NCBI GenBank assembly: GCA_003536295.1
Contig: DPZQ01000145.1
Location: 1-5,986, forward strand
Origin: Rhodobacter sp.
Lineage (GTDB): Bacteria; Pseudomonadota; Alphaproteobacteria; Rhodobacterales; Rhodobacteraceae
Direction of reading: 5' to 3'
Length of the DNA: 5,986 bases
How positions within the stretch are numbered: the stretch's first letter is position 1; each line of letters begins with the position of its first letter. A program made the position numbers and the translations under genes. The notes under the pieces were generated by a model that was given only the letters and a program-made list of their open reading frames with translations, was not told the DNA's origin and ran no database searches. This document shows, one piece after another, positions 5,163 through 5,986 of this stretch.

Positions 5163-5986
5163 ATGGCACGTATACCCTTACTTCAGCTTTCTGACATTTC
5201 ACTCACCTTCGGGGGCGAGCCGATCTTTGATAAGCTTGATTTGGTAGTGCATCCAGGTGATCGGGTGGCTTTGGTGGGGCGTAATGGCTCTGGAAAATCG
5301 ACGCTGATGAAAATTATGGCGGGGTTGATTGAGCCTGACAAGGGCACACGTGTAGTGCCTGTAGGCGTGACAGTGGGCTATATGGAACAAGATCCTGACC
5401 TCTCGGGGTTTGAAACGCTGGGCGATTACGCAGCGTCGCATCTGCCCGAGGGAGAAGAATATCGCGTAGCCATGGTGGCCGAAGGGTTGAAATTTCAGCC
5501 CGAAACCCTGGTCACTTCGGCTTCGGGTGGTGAAAAACGTCGTGCGGCTTTGGCCAAGCTGATGGCTGAGGCGCCAGAACTTATGTTGCTAGATGAGCCG
5601 ACCAACCATCTTGATATTCAAGCTATTCAATGGCTTGAGGAAGAACTCAGAGGCACCCGCACCGCTTTTGTTTTGATCTCGCATGATCGGGCGTTTTTGC
5701 GGGCGCTGACACGTGCCACCCTTTGGGTTGACCGTGGCCAAGTGCGCCGACGAGAACATGGGTTTGACGGGTTTGAAGAATGGCGCGAAGAAATATGGGA
5801 ACAAGAAGATGAGGCTCGCCACAAGCTAGATCGCAAGATCAAAGCTGAAGCGCGTTGGGCGGTTGAGGGCATATCGGCCAGACGCAAACGCAACCAAGGG
5901 CGGGTGCGCGCGCTGGCTGACTTGCGGGCCGAACGCGGTGCACAAATTCGCCGCCAAGGCACTGCCGCCTTTGAGCTTGAGGCCGG
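5163..5986 (+). CDS. uup: ABC-F ATPase of the Uup type (partial, C-terminus outside window)
   Basis: Soluble ABC-F proteins carry two ATPase domains, lack membrane segments and act on ribosomes or on DNA-related processes; Uup has been tied to both precise transposon excision and ribosome function. The visible 274 codons hold the first ATPase domain: Walker A GRNGSGKST at 39-47, Q-loop Gln76 in YMEQDP, signature SGGEKRRAAL at 121-130 (preceded by SA instead of the usual leucine), Walker B LMLLDEPTNHLD at 140-151 and H-loop SHDR at 173-176. The charged linker follows, with EARWAVEGISARRKRNQGRVRAL at about 229-251, the sequence type that marks Uup. Only about 44 residues lie between Q-loop and signature, so the arm insertion is short. 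The second domain lies outside. The ATG at 5163 has no good ribosome binding site (AGG 8 bases upstream); see the promoter at 5128-5156. Confidence 0.93.
   Translation, partial: MARIPLLQLSDISLTFGGEPIFDKLDLVVHPGDRVALVGRNGSGKSTLMKIMAGLIEPDKGTRVVPVGVTVGYMEQDPDLSGFETLGDYAASHLPEGEEYRVAMVAEGLKFQPETLVTSASGGEKRRAALAKLMAEAPELMLLDEPTNHLDIQAIQWLEEELRGTRTAFVLISHDRAFLRALTRATLWVDRGQVRRREHGFDGFEEWREEIWEQEDEARHKLDRKIKAEARWAVEGISARRKRNQGRVRALADLRAERGAQIRRQGTAAFELEA

Overview
The window looks like a chromosomal segment from an alphaproteobacterium of the Rhodobacterales/Roseobacter type. That placement rests on protein features (a Rhodobacterales-style BamE, a short-armed Uup, the DUF177-rpmF-plsX-fabH-ihfA gene order as I know it from that group) and on one promoter that resembles the Caulobacter housekeeping consensus. 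I made no database comparison. Base composition is moderate and the intergenic stretches are fairly AT-rich, which would suit a lower-GC marine roseobacter.

Positions 1-3383, minus strand: a five-gene block read from right to left. It comprises a DUF177/YceD-family protein (2817-3383), ribosomal protein bL32 rpmF (2440-2646), plsX (1305-2414), fabH (327-1301) and the start of ihfA (1-257, cut by the window edge). It joins ribosome assembly, phospholipid and fatty-acid initiation, and a nucleoid architectural protein. plsX and fabH are 3 bases apart. rpmF and ihfA each have a candidate promoter of their own, and a strong stem-loop sits over the fabH stop codon, just before the ihfA promoter.

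Positions 3384-4465: a divergent intergenic region separates the DUF177 gene from a BamE-like outer-membrane lipoprotein gene (3526-4056, plus strand). That gene converges on msrB (4067-4465, minus strand) with only 10 bases between the stop codons.

Positions 4466-5162: about 700 bases with no convincing gene. They contain a 46-base two-part inverted repeat, a minus-strand reading frame with a single internal stop that may be a decayed coding remnant, an unusual cluster of ATTGC/GCAAT words, and a symmetrical repeat around a perfect TATAAT. The stretch ends in a TTGACC promoter so close to the next start codon that the transcript could be leaderless.

Positions 5163-5986: the first 274 codons of an ABC-F ATPase of the Uup type, running off the right edge. 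I found no mobile element, CRISPR array, tRNA or rRNA. The coding part is ordinary housekeeping; the open questions are in the non-coding DNA.
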